56,666 nucleotides of DNA from CAZNPU01 sp964575335 (lineage in GTDB: Bacteria > Planctomycetota > Phycisphaerae > Phycisphaerales > SM1A02), in the NCBI GenBank assembly GCA_964575335.1, contig CAZNPU010000023.1, positions 1 to 56,666 of the forward strand, read 5' to 3'. Below the pieces are notes generated by a model. It saw only the letters and a list, made by a program, of their open reading frames with translations. It did not search any database and was not told the origin of the DNA. The position numbers and the translations under genes are program-made. This document shows, piece after piece, positions 45,958-55,164 of the stretch. Numbering within the stretch: position 1 is the stretch's first letter; each line of letters opens with the position of its first letter.

Positions 45958-46045
45958 TCTTCCCAAACTGCGGTTACCTTTTGAGAGAGAATGACTTGCG
46001 CACCCGCTGCCCGGTGGGTGCATGCCTCCGCAGGAAGTTAAAGAT

Positions 46046-49000
46046 ATGAGTATCAAGCGCACCTACAACGCGGCGACGTCCATTTCCCATTTTGCCCAAG
46101 CTTCCATCATTGCCAGCGCTGCCTGGGCCGGGCTGAACGCGGAACCCGTGTATGCCGGGCCGACCAATGGGCAGGTGGTTCACGGCAACGTGACCTTTGA
46201 GCAGCACGGCAATCAGACAATCATCCGCGCCAGTGACGGTAGCATCATCAACTACCTGAACTTCAACATCGGCGCCAATGAGATTGTCCGCTTCATTCAA
46301 CCCGGCGAGTTCGCGCGGGTGCTCAACCGGGTCACGGGCAACGATCCAAGCATCATCGCTGGGCAACTGCTCGCCAACGGACAGGTTTACATCGTCAACC
46401 CCGCTGGCGTGTACTTCACCAACGGAGCTGTGGTGGATACCGCAGGCTTGTACGCAGCGGCCGGCCACATCAGCAACGCCAACTTCCTGGCCGGCTATGA
46501 CTACTTCACCAACCTCACCGGCTCAGTGGTGAACGAAGGCGCGATCACTGCCAACGAGGTTCACCTGCTCGGCCGCAACGTCGCCAACCACGGCAGCATC
46601 AATGCTGAACGTGGGCTTATCACCATGGTGGCGGGCGATGTGGTGTACATCCAGCGCCACGGCGGGAAGATCTCGCTGAAGGTCGATGGCGAAAAGCTCA
46701 ACGGTCAAAGCCAGCCCCAGCACGGGTCAACCACGCCGGACATGACCGCAACGCCGGGCGTGGAAAACACCGGCACCATCAACGCCAGGCAAGGCGCTGT
46801 CATGCTTGGTGCAGGAGACATGTACGCTCTGGCGGTTCGCAACTCCGGCACTATCAGCGCTTCACAGGGTGAAATCACTGTCGCTGCGAAAGACGGCCTG
46901 ATTCACAACACCGCCTCCGGCTCCATCAGCGCTGACGCCAACAGCGGCCAGGCCGGTTCGGTCGTCATCCAGGGCCCGAGCATTCTCAACAGCGGATCAA
47001 TCACCGCTGACGCCAACAGCGGCCAGGCTGGCTACGTGGAAGTCACCAGCCAGAATCACACCTATCTCACCGATGGCAGCCATATCTCCGCTGCGGGCAA
47101 GACCGGTCACGCACACGGCGGCGACATCCTGATCCACAGCTACGACGGCACCACCGTCATGGCTGACGGCGCAACCGTTGACGTCTCCGGCGGCGCAGCG
47201 GGCGGGGATGGCGGATTCGTTGAAGTCTCCGGGAAGCACCTGACCTTCAACGGTCACGCTGAACTCAGCGCACGCAGCGGCTACGCCAAAGGAACGCTGC
47301 TGCTCGACCCGCACAACATCATCATCAACAATACCGGCGGCCACGACGGCTTCCTCAATGATGGAATCATTGACTTCGGCGAGCCCTCGACCGCGCTGGA
47401 TACATACATCAACGTCAGCACCTTCGCCAACATCGTCGGCGACATCATCCTGCAGGCCACCGGCTCCATCTATGTCGGTCAGAACGAAGGCGACACCTAC
47501 CAGCTCGTCCTCAATCACAACAACAACCTCATTCTGCAGGCCTACAAGGTCATTACCGTCCGCATTCCCATCATCGGAGCCAACAACGTGGTGATGCAGG
47601 CGGACTACGACAACAACCATTACGGTTGGGTATCGATCAACGTGCCGCTGCAGTTTGCGGGCAACGCTGAGTTCTCCGGCACCGACATCTACCTGCAGGG
47701 CCACAGCCTGCAGACCGGCGGCTGGCAGCGCTATTACAGCCCAACCCACCTGGGCACCGACTACCTGCTCACCGGAACCGACATCACCTTCCACAGTACG
47801 CTCAACTCCAACGTCAGCGCACTCAATCGCAGCCTGACCATCCACGGCAACGCGCACTTCCTTGACAGCACGGGCGGCAACCATGAACTCCGGTTCCTCG
47901 ACGTCCACGGCAATACTACGCTTGCCGGCGGCTACGTGCAGACCAGCGGCCGACAGCGATACCTCGGCGCCACGTCTCTTGATGCTGATGCGCACCTGTT
48001 CTCCAGCGGCGGCGAGCTGATTGAGTTCGGCGGCGCGGTTGACGGCGGACACAACCTGTTTGTGGAAACCGCAGGCCTGACCCACTTCAACGGCCCCGTG
48101 GGCCAGAACGAGGCGCTTGCATCAGTGGTGACTGATGCTGCAGGCCACACCCGCATCTCGGGCGACATGCACGCCGGCGTGATCGATTTCAACGATGACG
48201 TCAGCCTTGGCGATCACGTCGCACTGACCGGCGACACGTCGGTCGACTTCCGTAAAACCCTCAACGGCCAGGGCCACGACCTGACCATCAACTCGCCGCT
48301 GACGACTTTCCACGGCGAGGCAAGCCAGCTTGGCCTGCTGCAGACCGATGCAGCCGGCACAACCCGCATCGGCGCGAACATCACCGGCCGCGGACTCGAT
48401 TTCAACGATGACGTGCATCTGCTCGCTGATGCGGTGCTGACCGGAACCGAATTCATCGACTTCGACAAGACCGTCAACGGCAGCCATCATCTTGTCACCA
48501 ATTCCGATCGGCTTGTCCGCTTCGGCGGCAACGTCGGCAATCTTCAGGCTCTGGCTTCGCTCACCACCAACGTGGGCGGCCCCAATGACCTGAACAGCAA
48601 TCTGGTGATCATCGACGGCACGCTGATTCGCGCACTCGGCAACATCGCATTCAACCCTGCCGGCCGCAACGCACCCGCGCAGGTGGCCACCATTGCCGGC
48701 CGCAACCTGGCTGGCCTGCACGTTCACTCGCTCAACGGCAGCATTCTGATGGGCCAGCACGAGAAGCTGACGTCCCTTGGCGATCTGCATCTGCAGGCAG
48801 TCAATGGCGCAATCACCGTGGGCGATCTCAATACGCCGGGCGTCATGCGTGTGACCTCGCCTGACATCCGAATCTGGAGCCGCGCTGGCGGATCGATCGT
48901 CAACTATACCGGCGGATTCGATTCCGATGAGTCGGTCGATTTCATCGCAGGCGAGCGCATCATCTTTTCCAGTACGCCGACGGTGCTCGGCTCGGGCGCG

Positions 49001-49795
49001 CGGCCGATCTTCGCCACCCGCTCAGGCGGCCTGTTCAGCAGTACGCTCGATGGCTTCACGCGTCGTTCGTTCAGCGGTCTTGATGCCGGCCGATTCACCT
49101 TTGGCGGCACGGTGCTCGATCTGACTGCAGCGCCGACTGATAAGCCGCCGATTGAGCGTCCGCCTGCGGAACTGGCCACCGCGCTGGATGACGCCCCGAC
49201 GCGCATCAAGGATTTCGTGCCGCGTGAGCCCTTCGCGATGCGTCCGATGGAACGTCTGGCCATCTATCTCCGCTCGCTGGGCGCTGATGAACTGACAGGC
49301 GCGTTGACCGGCCGGGCGTTGTACAACGATGCACCGGAAAATCCCGCTGTGCAGCCTGAGCAGGCGACCGTCGTCGCAACCCGGCTCCGGCGCGATTCGG
49401 TCATCAGCGTCGTCGATCGATACGCCAGCATGTTCCTGAAAGAAACGACCGACGAAGAAAGCGGCGAAACGCTGCCGGTGGATCAGTCGCCGTTCATTCG
49501 CGAAGCCTTGGCAAGCGCGTGGCAGTCGTATCTGGATCGCCAGGTGGACAGCGGCGAGCTTGATCCCGCCAGCTTCTACGCGTTCCTCCAAAGCGATCCC
49601 GAAATGCAGGACGCACTGGCGTATGTCGATGGCCTGCGTGGGCTGTTCCACGAGCTGTGGGTGATGGGCGCGACGCGGCTTGAACTTCGTCGCTCGCTCG
49701 ACAGCGTGCTCGGCCCGATCACCCCCGAACAGATGCAGCAATCGCAACTTGAGCAGGCGCTGCAGATCGATGCGATCCTGAGCAACCTCAGCTGA
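46046..49795 (+). CDS. Filamentous haemagglutinin-like secreted protein (TPS substrate)
   Basis: ATG 46046 has AGGAA about nine bases upstream. The 1249-residue protein has a short signal peptide (to about residue 33, AEPVYAG), then the TPS domain that opens beta-helix export: NGQVVHGNVTFEQHGNQTI, NIGANEIVRF, IIAGQLLANGQVYIVNPAGVYF, FTNGAVVDTAGLYAA and NVANHGSINAERGLITMVAGD. A right-handed beta-helix follows to about residue 1000, with a 25-residue internal repeat and a 70-residue repeat (listed separately). The last 220 residues (about 1030-1249) are helical, with RPMERLAIYLRSLGADELTG and a Gln-rich end, unlike typical FhaB. Function is likely a surface adhesin or toxin carrier; no C-terminal toxin domain is recognisable. 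Confidence 0.92.
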   Translation: MSIKRTYNAATSISHFAQASIIASAAWAGLNAEPVYAGPTNGQVVHGNVTFEQHGNQTIIRASDGSIINYLNFNIGANEIVRFIQPGEFARVLNRVTGNDPSIIAGQLLANGQVYIVNPAGVYFTNGAVVDTAGLYAAAGHISNANFLAGYDYFTNLTGSVVNEGAITANEVHLLGRNVANHGSINAERGLITMVAGDVVYIQRHGGKISLKVDGEKLNGQSQPQHGSTTPDMTATPGVENTGTINARQGAVMLGAGDMYALAVRNSGTISASQGEITVAAKDGLIHNTASGSISADANSGQAGSVVIQGPSILNSGSITADANSGQAGYVEVTSQNHTYLTDGSHISAAGKTGHAHGGDILIHSYDGTTVMADGATVDVSGGAAGGDGGFVEVSGKHLTFNGHAELSARSGYAKGTLLLDPHNIIINNTGGHDGFLNDGIIDFGEPSTALDTYINVSTFANIVGDIILQATGSIYVGQNEGDTYQLVLNHNNNLILQAYKVITVRIPIIGANNVVMQADYDNNHYGWVSINVPLQFAGNAEFSGTDIYLQGHSLQTGGWQRYYSPTHLGTDYLLTGTDITFHSTLNSNVSALNRSLTIHGNAHFLDSTGGNHELRFLDVHGNTTLAGGYVQTSGRQRYLGATSLDADAHLFSSGGELIEFGGAVDGGHNLFVETAGLTHFNGPVGQNEALASVVTDAAGHTRISGDMHAGVIDFNDDVSLGDHVALTGDTSVDFRKTLNGQGHDLTINSPLTTFHGEASQLGLLQTDAAGTTRIGANITGRGLDFNDDVHLLADAVLTGTEFIDFDKTVNGSHHLVTNSDRLVRFGGNVGNLQALASLTTNVGGPNDLNSNLVIIDGTLIRALGNIAFNPAGRNAPAQVATIAGRNLAGLHVHSLNGSILMGQHEKLTSLGDLHLQAVNGAITVGDLNTPGVMRVTSPDIRIWSRAGGSIVNYTGGFDSDESVDFIAGERIIFSSTPTVLGSGARPIFATRSGGLFSSTLDGFTRRSFSGLDAGRFTFGGTVLDLTAAPTDKPPIERPPAELATALDDAPTRIKDFVPREPFAMRPMERLAIYLRSLGADELTGALTGRALYNDAPENPAVQPEQATVVATRLRRDSVISVVDRYASMFLKETTDEESGETLPVDQSPFIREALASAWQSYLDRQVDSGELDPASFYAFLQSDPEMQDALAYVDGLRGLFHELWVMGATRLELRRSLDSVLGPITPEQMQQSQLEQALQIDAILSNLS
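46931..47080 (+). repeat. 75-bp in-frame tandem repeat inside the FhaB-type gene
   Basis: Two copies of GCTGACGCCAACAGCGGCCA begin at 46931 and 47006, a 75-bp period encoding SADANSGQAG and TADANSGQAG. The copies diverge downstream. Confidence 0.75.
48131..48560 (+). repeat. About 216-bp degenerate coding repeat in the FhaB-type gene
   Basis: Two units of roughly 72 residues: TDAAGHTRISGD with IDFNDDVSLGDHVALTGD, and TDAAGTTRIGAN with LDFNDDVHLLADAVLTG. A more degenerate unit precedes at about 47980. Each unit would add coils to the beta-helix. Confidence 0.6.
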
Positions 49796-49815
49796 CCCCC
49801 TTGCTCATCTCTCTT

Positions 49816-49849
49816 AAAACGCCCAACCAGGAGGCAGGTTGGGCGTTTT
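49816..49849. terminator. Strong terminator after the FhaB-type gene
   Basis: AAAACGCCCAACC (49816-49828) pairs with GGTTGGGCGTTTT (49837-49849), a 13-bp perfect stem with T-runs on both sides. It can end the FhaB transcript and, from the other side, the minus-strand permease gene. Confidence 0.9.
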
Positions 49850-49910
49850 ACTTTTTGCTGCATTGTGGAACTTCTGTTTTCTGTGATCCGCCTTTGTGCG
49901 TTTGGCTTTC

Positions 49911-50864
49911 TCAATCCGTCAGCTCGATTCGCGGATCGATCCAGCTATAGAGCACATCCACCGCAAGATTGAGCATGATGAGTATTGACGAATACGTCAC
50001 CACCACGCCCATGATGAGGGTGAGGTCTTTGCTCAGTACGCCGTCAACAAAATGCTGGCCGATGCCGGGCACTGCAAAGATCTTCTCCACCACGAACGAG
50101 CCGGTCATCGCTGCTGCGCATGCCGGCCCCAGATAGCTTAAAACAGGCAAAAACGCATTCTTCAGCGCATGCTTGAGAATCACTGTCCGCTCGGGCAATC
50201 CCTTGGCTCGTGCGGTGCGAATGTAGTCAGCTGCAAGCTGCTCAATCATGCCCAGGCGCGTCAGGCGGGCAATGTATGCAGCAAATGGAAGCGACAGCGT
50301 GATTGCAGGCAGCACCATGGATGAAAGCCCGCCCCAGCCAGCAATCGGAAACCACTTGAGCCACACCGCAAATACCACAAGCAGCGCGGTGCCGACGACA
50401 AACGTCGGCAGGCTGATGCCGACCAAAGCGATCAGCAGCGTGAGTGAATCCATCCACGATCCGGGCCTGATCGCACCGATCACCCCTGCGGAAATGCCGA
50501 TGACGCATGCAAGCACAATGGCGGCCAGCCCCAGCGTGATGGATACCGGCAGCCCTGCAGCAAGAATCTCGTTGACCGTCCAGTTTTCGTGCGTCAGGCT
50601 CGGCCCGAGATCAAACGGCACATCGTGCTTGCGCAAAAGCCAACTGACGCCGGTCGCCTTGCCCAGATAGTCCCAGTAAAAAGCCCAGCCGCTGTCAAGC
50701 GCGTACTGGGCTTGCATCGCATGAGCGATCTCCTCCGGCGGTCGACGCCCCTGTTTCTCCAGCGGGTTGCCCGGAATCATCCACGCCAGCACAAAGGTGA
50801 TCGTGTACACCGTCAGCAGAATCAGCGGCATCTGAATCAGTCGTCGGCAAATCAACGCAAGCAT
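49911..50864 (-). CDS. DppB/OppB-type peptide ABC transporter permease
   Basis: ATG 50864 gives 317 residues (an upstream in-frame ATG at 50924 is less likely because membrane permeases of this family start near the first helix). It has six hydrophobic helices, the segment VWLKWFPIAGWGGLSSMVLPA, and the DppB signature ARAKGLPERTVILKHALKNAFLPVLSYLG that contacts the ATPases, then FVVEKIFAVPGIGQHFVDGVL. It forms half of the inner-membrane peptide channel. The binding protein gene is upstream on the same strand with a SYLF gene between; OppC and the ATPases are absent from the window. Confidence 0.92.
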   Translation of the reverse strand: MLALICRRLIQMPLILLTVYTITFVLAWMIPGNPLEKQGRRPPEEIAHAMQAQYALDSGWAFYWDYLGKATGVSWLLRKHDVPFDLGPSLTHENWTVNEILAAGLPVSITLGLAAIVLACVIGISAGVIGAIRPGSWMDSLTLLIALVGISLPTFVVGTALLVVFAVWLKWFPIAGWGGLSSMVLPAITLSLPFAAYIARLTRLGMIEQLAADYIRTARAKGLPERTVILKHALKNAFLPVLSYLGPACAAAMTGSFVVEKIFAVPGIGQHFVDGVLSKDLTLIMGVVVTYSSILIMLNLAVDVLYSWIDPRIELTD

Positions 50865-50965
50865 GATGATGGCGTCACGATCATAAGCCAGGAGTCGACC
50901 TGCCGATGGCGCATGCGTGTTCAACTGCGCCGGACTGATTCATCCGCAGCAGACGGGCGTTCGCA

Positions 50966-51511
50966 TTACAGCGGCATAAACTCAAACTTCTGTCCGCCGA
51001 CCGATGCCTCGTACATCAATCCCGCTTCACCCATGGTGAACACCAGCACGCCGTCGCTGAACTTGGCGTTTGCGCCGGTTCCGGAATGGGCCGCCACTGC
51101 TGAAGCCTGCGCAGCAAGCGCGAATTCACCTGACTTGAAGCGATCAAGCGCTGCTTTGTTTTCAAAGAAAATAATCTCGCTGTAACTCTGGCCGCCAAGC
51201 TGAAAACCGATGGAACCCTGCGTGAGGTCGCAGTAGCCAATCAGCTTGCCCTGCTCGAACACCTGGCCTCGGCCGTACGCGCCGCCCACGCCAACAGCGC
51301 CCTTGCCGACGGTGGGGAACACCGCATAGCCGTAGGCGCTTTCAAAAAGCGACGCAAGCGTCGGATCCTGCTTCTTGAAGTTTGCGATCGTCTCGTCGAC
51401 ACGCAATCCCAGCGCCTGGCGGCCGGCCTCCGTTGTCGGCGCGGTTGAACACGCTGCGCCGCCAAAGCACACACCAGCGATCATCAAACCAGCAAGCATT
51501 CGTCTCATCAT
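50966..51511 (-). CDS. SYLF-domain (Ysc84-type) lipoprotein
   Basis: ATG 51511 is chosen because AAGGA lies nine bases upstream; the ATG at 51520 would have no spacing. A signal with FGGAAC probably yields a lipoprotein. The body is a SYLF domain: GYAVFPTVGKGAVGVGGAYG, RGQVFEQGKLIGYCDLTQG, SIGFQLGGQSYSEIIFFENK, and FSDGVLVFTMGEAGLMYEAS. SYLF domains bind phosphoinositide or lipids in eukaryotes; bacterial versions are envelope proteins of unknown function. It sits inside an otherwise Opp-like pair (binding protein upstream, permease 101 bases downstream). Confidence 0.9.
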   Translation of the reverse strand: MMRRMLAGLMIAGVCFGGAACSTAPTTEAGRQALGLRVDETIANFKKQDPTLASLFESAYGYAVFPTVGKGAVGVGGAYGRGQVFEQGKLIGYCDLTQGSIGFQLGGQSYSEIIFFENKAALDRFKSGEFALAAQASAVAAHSGTGANAKFSDGVLVFTMGEAGLMYEASVGGQKFEFMPL

Positions 51512-51604
51512 TGCATGCATTCCTTTGCAAAAAAAACTGGAGGGCAACAGTGAACAGACATACATCTGTGCAGCACCATATCACGAACACATCGTTTCAC
51601 GCTA

Positions 51605-53590
51605 TTATTTGAGCGACATTATTTGAACGTGGTGCACTTCAGGATTGGCCTTTTCTTTTTTCTGGATCTGCCAGAGATATTGAATCAGTCGGGGATGATG
51701 GGGCACCCCCCTGACCGCGCCAGGCTCATACATGTAGACCTCCACGAGCTGGCAGATGGGAATCAGCGGCAGTTCATGTTCAAACAGCAGGCGCTCAGCT
51801 TCCTGCAGCAGCTTCATTCGCGCATCTGGATCGCGCTCCACTGCAGCCTCATCGAGCAGTTGATCAAACGCCTTGCTGCTGAAGCCGCGGTCGTTGTTCC
51901 CGTCGCCGGTTCGGTTGATGTCGAGAAAAGTCGTCGGATCGCCGTAATCGCCGTACCAGCGCCCGCGTGCGATCATGAACTTACCGAGCTTGAGGTCTTC
52001 CTTGTAGAACTTGGTGTCGGCCGATCGCAGTTCAACACGCACGCCCAGATGCTGCTCCCAGTGCGCTTTCAACGCCAGCGACATCCAGCGATAGCGCTCA
52101 GCGTTGGTGGTCCAGAGCAGATCAACAACAGGAAACGGTTCGCCGCGCTCATTTTCAACCAGGCCATCCTGATCGCGGTCGATCCAGCCTGCGCTGGCCA
52201 GTTCAGCCTTGGCACGCTGCAGGTCGTACCCCAGGCCCTGGGGGCTTTCGTATCCCGGTATTGAACCGGGCGGAATCAACGTGTTGGCGATCGGCTCATT
52301 CAGCCGCGTTGCGTCGCGCACGATGGCGTGTTTGTTCACGCTCAGCGCAAAGGCCCGGCGCACCCGGGCATCGGCAAAGGGGTTCGCCCGGCCGTCAGCA
52401 AGCGTGGGGCGGCAGTTGAAGCTGTAGAAATCGGTGCCGAAGGTCGGGCGCGGATGAATGTTGCGCCGCTCGCCTGACTGCGGTGCCGGCAGCAGAGCCA
52501 GCGCATCGTCAAAGCTCATGCCGTCTTGCAGCAATTGACTGATGGTTTCCTGATGCCGCTGAATATACCGCTCGCGCTGCTGGAGCATGTCAGCGACGTA
52601 TTCTGCGCCAACGTCAAGCAGCCAATCTGCTGCGCCGGATTCAAACGCCATGACCGCAGTGTTGGCGTCGGGAACAGTGATCACCGCAACCGATTCATTG
52701 CGCATGATCTCCGGCCGATGGTAGTGCGGATTGCGCACCAGACGCATGTCGCGTTTGTAGCGCCATTGTTCGAGCACATATGGCCCGTTGCTCACCAGCG
52801 TCCCGGGGCGGGTCCAGTCGTGCTTCTGGCGCAAGTGGCCAGTATTGGGATCGAGGCTGATGAATCGCCGCTGACTGATGGGTGGCGGCGTCACGCCGAT
52901 CCAGCCCCGCTCACGCATTGCCGGCTGGGAGGTGACCGCCTCCGGCCAGCCTTCGACCGTCGGCCGATGCACGGGATGCGCAACCGGGAAGCACACCAGG
53001 TCAAGAAAATACGCCGTCGGCTGCTTCAGACGAACCTGCAGCGTGCGGTCATCAAGCGCCTGGATGCCGACGGTTTGAGCAAAGCGGCGCTCAGCAGCAT
53101 CCAGCAGCGCCTGAGCGTCCTGTCCAGCGTGTTTCTGCTTCGCAAACTCCGCAAGTTGCTCGGCGCGCCAACGGAAGAACTCCTGTGCGCCGTCGATCAC
53201 AAAAAACAGGTTGGAGTAATCCGCTGCGGTATCGGGCCAAAGCAGACGGCTCCACGCATACACAAAATCGTGAGCCGTCACGGGATCGCCGTTGGACCAT
53301 CGAGCGCTTGGGAAAATTGAGAAAGTGTACGTCAAGCCATCAGACGAGATATGCGGGAGTTCAGCCGCGGCAGGCTCGATTGACAGATCGTTATTGTTCC
53401 ACCGTACCAGTGGTTCATAGAGCGCATGGGCCAGGCGAAAATCCTGCAGATAGCTCATGCGCTGCGGATCAAGCGTAAACGCATCGCTGCGATTGATGAT
53501 CACAACATCCGCGTCAATGACCGGATCATCCCACCAGGCCACTGCAGCAAGGACCAACAGCACAACCAGTAAGGGCGAGACGATCTTCAT
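51605..53590 (-). CDS. Peptide/oligopeptide ABC transporter substrate-binding protein (SBP_bac_5)
   Basis: ATG 53590 gives 661 residues with a signal anchor (VVLLVLAAVAWW; no lipobox Cys, so perhaps membrane-tethered rather than a lipoprotein). SBP_bac_5 features follow: DAFTLDPQRMSYLQDFRLA, YTFSIFPSARWSNGDPVTAHDFV, SNGPYVLEQWRYKRDM, FADARVRRAFALSVNKHAI and GRWYGDYGDPTTFLDIN. It binds peptides in the periplasm and feeds the permease encoded downstream. The transporter is incomplete here: no second permease or ATPase genes. Confidence 0.92.
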   Translation of the reverse strand: MKIVSPLLVVLLVLAAVAWWDDPVIDADVVIINRSDAFTLDPQRMSYLQDFRLAHALYEPLVRWNNNDLSIEPAAAELPHISSDGLTYTFSIFPSARWSNGDPVTAHDFVYAWSRLLWPDTAADYSNLFFVIDGAQEFFRWRAEQLAEFAKQKHAGQDAQALLDAAERRFAQTVGIQALDDRTLQVRLKQPTAYFLDLVCFPVAHPVHRPTVEGWPEAVTSQPAMRERGWIGVTPPPISQRRFISLDPNTGHLRQKHDWTRPGTLVSNGPYVLEQWRYKRDMRLVRNPHYHRPEIMRNESVAVITVPDANTAVMAFESGAADWLLDVGAEYVADMLQQRERYIQRHQETISQLLQDGMSFDDALALLPAPQSGERRNIHPRPTFGTDFYSFNCRPTLADGRANPFADARVRRAFALSVNKHAIVRDATRLNEPIANTLIPPGSIPGYESPQGLGYDLQRAKAELASAGWIDRDQDGLVENERGEPFPVVDLLWTTNAERYRWMSLALKAHWEQHLGVRVELRSADTKFYKEDLKLGKFMIARGRWYGDYGDPTTFLDINRTGDGNNDRGFSSKAFDQLLDEAAVERDPDARMKLLQEAERLLFEHELPLIPICQLVEVYMYEPGAVRGVPHHPRLIQYLWQIQKKEKANPEVHHVQIMSLK

Positions 53591-53747
53591 GGCGAAGTAC
53601 GCCGATATCGGCAAAACCCATCAGAAAGATCGAATCGGCACCGCACCGTCTGGCGCACCGCACTGCGCCCGCATATGCCGCGCGTGCGACAACGCCGACT
53701 CGAACAGGCGTCAGTTGTGACGGTTCTGCCTTATGAGGACAAACAGG

Positions 53748-54839
53748 CTATCGGCGATAGGGCGCACCGCTGAGGACTTCATTCCACGCCTTGACGCCTG
53801 CGATGAAGCGCTCGCGATCGCCTCTGTTCCACGCCTCGCGCATTTGCGTTGATGGGCTTTTTCCTGAGCCGCGAACCTGTGTGTCGATCAGCGGCAGAAA
53901 CGTTTCGCAACTGCCCACCACCATGGAATGAAGCTGCTTGAGTTCCGCATCGGCCTGCGCCGCATCCCAGCTTCGCTCAATGCTGCTCAGCAACTTGCCC
54001 AGCGAAGGCGCCAGCGTGATGCTCATGGCTCGACGTTCATCGCCGGGAACATCGCTGTTGAGAAACTGTGTGCGGAGGTTGACCACGCCGTAGTTGGTCA
54101 CCGGCACGATCAGCGACTGGGGCTCCTGACTTTCAGATTGCGCAATTCGGTCGATGACCGCCACCACCGCTTCAAGCAGGGCGGCCCGAACGCGTTGCCG
54201 ATCGGCCAATGCCGTCAGCGACGGATCGTCAGCGGCATTCAGGGCTTCCAATTGCCGCCCCAGCACCAGCGGATTGTCCTCGCCGATTGCTGCTTCCCGC
54301 AGGCGATTGGCTGCGTCAACCACCTTGTTCGGCGTCAGCGTGCGAAGCTGCAATGCGTTTCTGGCGTCTGCTGCAGCACGCAGGCGAATCTGCCAGCGCG
54401 GCTCGTTACGCAGCGACACATGCTCCAGCAGCACAGTCATGGCGCGATCCGAGCCCAGTTCAGCCAGCACCAGCATCGCATTGGTCGCAGCGTGCAGGCT
54501 GCCCTGACGGATGACACTTTGCAGCGGCGGCACCGCAGCCATGCTGTAATCGAAGCGGAATGCACCTGAAACGTTCAGGCCCCGCAAGGGCTGAATCAGC
54601 TCACGTCGCGCCCGCTGCACGTCTTCCGGCGATGCGCTGGGGCGAGCCAGCATGTCGGTCCAGTACTCGGCATAGGCCTTGACCTGCTGCACCTGTTCGG
54701 GCGTCAGGCGCGCCTGGCTGACCACCGAGCTTGGGATCGACGACGGGGCCTGCGCCAACACGCGGCCCGAAAAGCCCTGCGCAACCGCCAGGGCCACAAT
54801 AAGCGGTACCAACATCGAAACGGGACGGCGGCTGTCCAT
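53748..54839 (-). CDS. Secreted helical-repeat protein, unknown
   Basis: ATG 54839 begins a clear signal peptide (SMLVPLIVALAVAQGFSG, cut near VLAQ); ATG 54848 is also possible. The mature part (about 330 residues) is almost all helical with ARM/HEAT-like stretches: ATNAMLVLAELGSDRAMTVL, LRLRAAADARNALQLR-like segment, VDAANRLREAAIGEDNPLVL. No catalytic motif. It is divergent from the TPR protein at 55165, and both may be periplasmic scaffolds. Function unknown. Confidence 0.68.
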   Translation of the reverse strand: MDSRRPVSMLVPLIVALAVAQGFSGRVLAQAPSSIPSSVVSQARLTPEQVQQVKAYAEYWTDMLARPSASPEDVQRARRELIQPLRGLNVSGAFRFDYSMAAVPPLQSVIRQGSLHAATNAMLVLAELGSDRAMTVLLEHVSLRNEPRWQIRLRAAADARNALQLRTLTPNKVVDAANRLREAAIGEDNPLVLGRQLEALNAADDPSLTALADRQRVRAALLEAVVAVIDRIAQSESQEPQSLIVPVTNYGVVNLRTQFLNSDVPGDERRAMSITLAPSLGKLLSSIERSWDAAQADAELKQLHSMVVGSCETFLPLIDTQVRGSGKSPSTQMREAWNRGDRERFIAGVKAWNEVLSGAPYRR

Positions 54840-55164
54840 TGATAGCATGGCTCCAAGTACGATTCCGGCGACAATCGACGCCGAACCCAGCAAACTCACG
54901 ACCGTACCAACGGCGATGGTGAGTGTCAACGAAGGGTCGCCTCAGCGACGGGTTTTCTGTTCCGGCAGTACGCCGCCACGAAACCCCGCATATTTGCCCC
55001 TCCCCCTCGACGGGTCTACATTGCCCGCCGAACCTTGTGCCCTCAGACCGATTCAAGACGGCCCTGAAGGCGGATCGATGACCTATACGCCGCGCAGTGT
55101 TGGGCGGTTGATGAAAATCTGACAGCCGCATCAGCGCGGGCCAGATCAGCAGCGCGAGAACGCC
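54840..55164. other. Divergent intergenic region
   Basis: Holds promoters for the two divergent exported-protein genes. An in-frame upstream extension of the minus-strand gene reaches 54929 and could be coding; nothing else supported. Confidence 0.45.

Noticed and set aside
46997..48085. 362-codon frame antisense to the FhaB-type gene
   Set aside because: A Val/Ala/Gly-rich mirror of the repetitive beta-helix coding sequence; no start signal.
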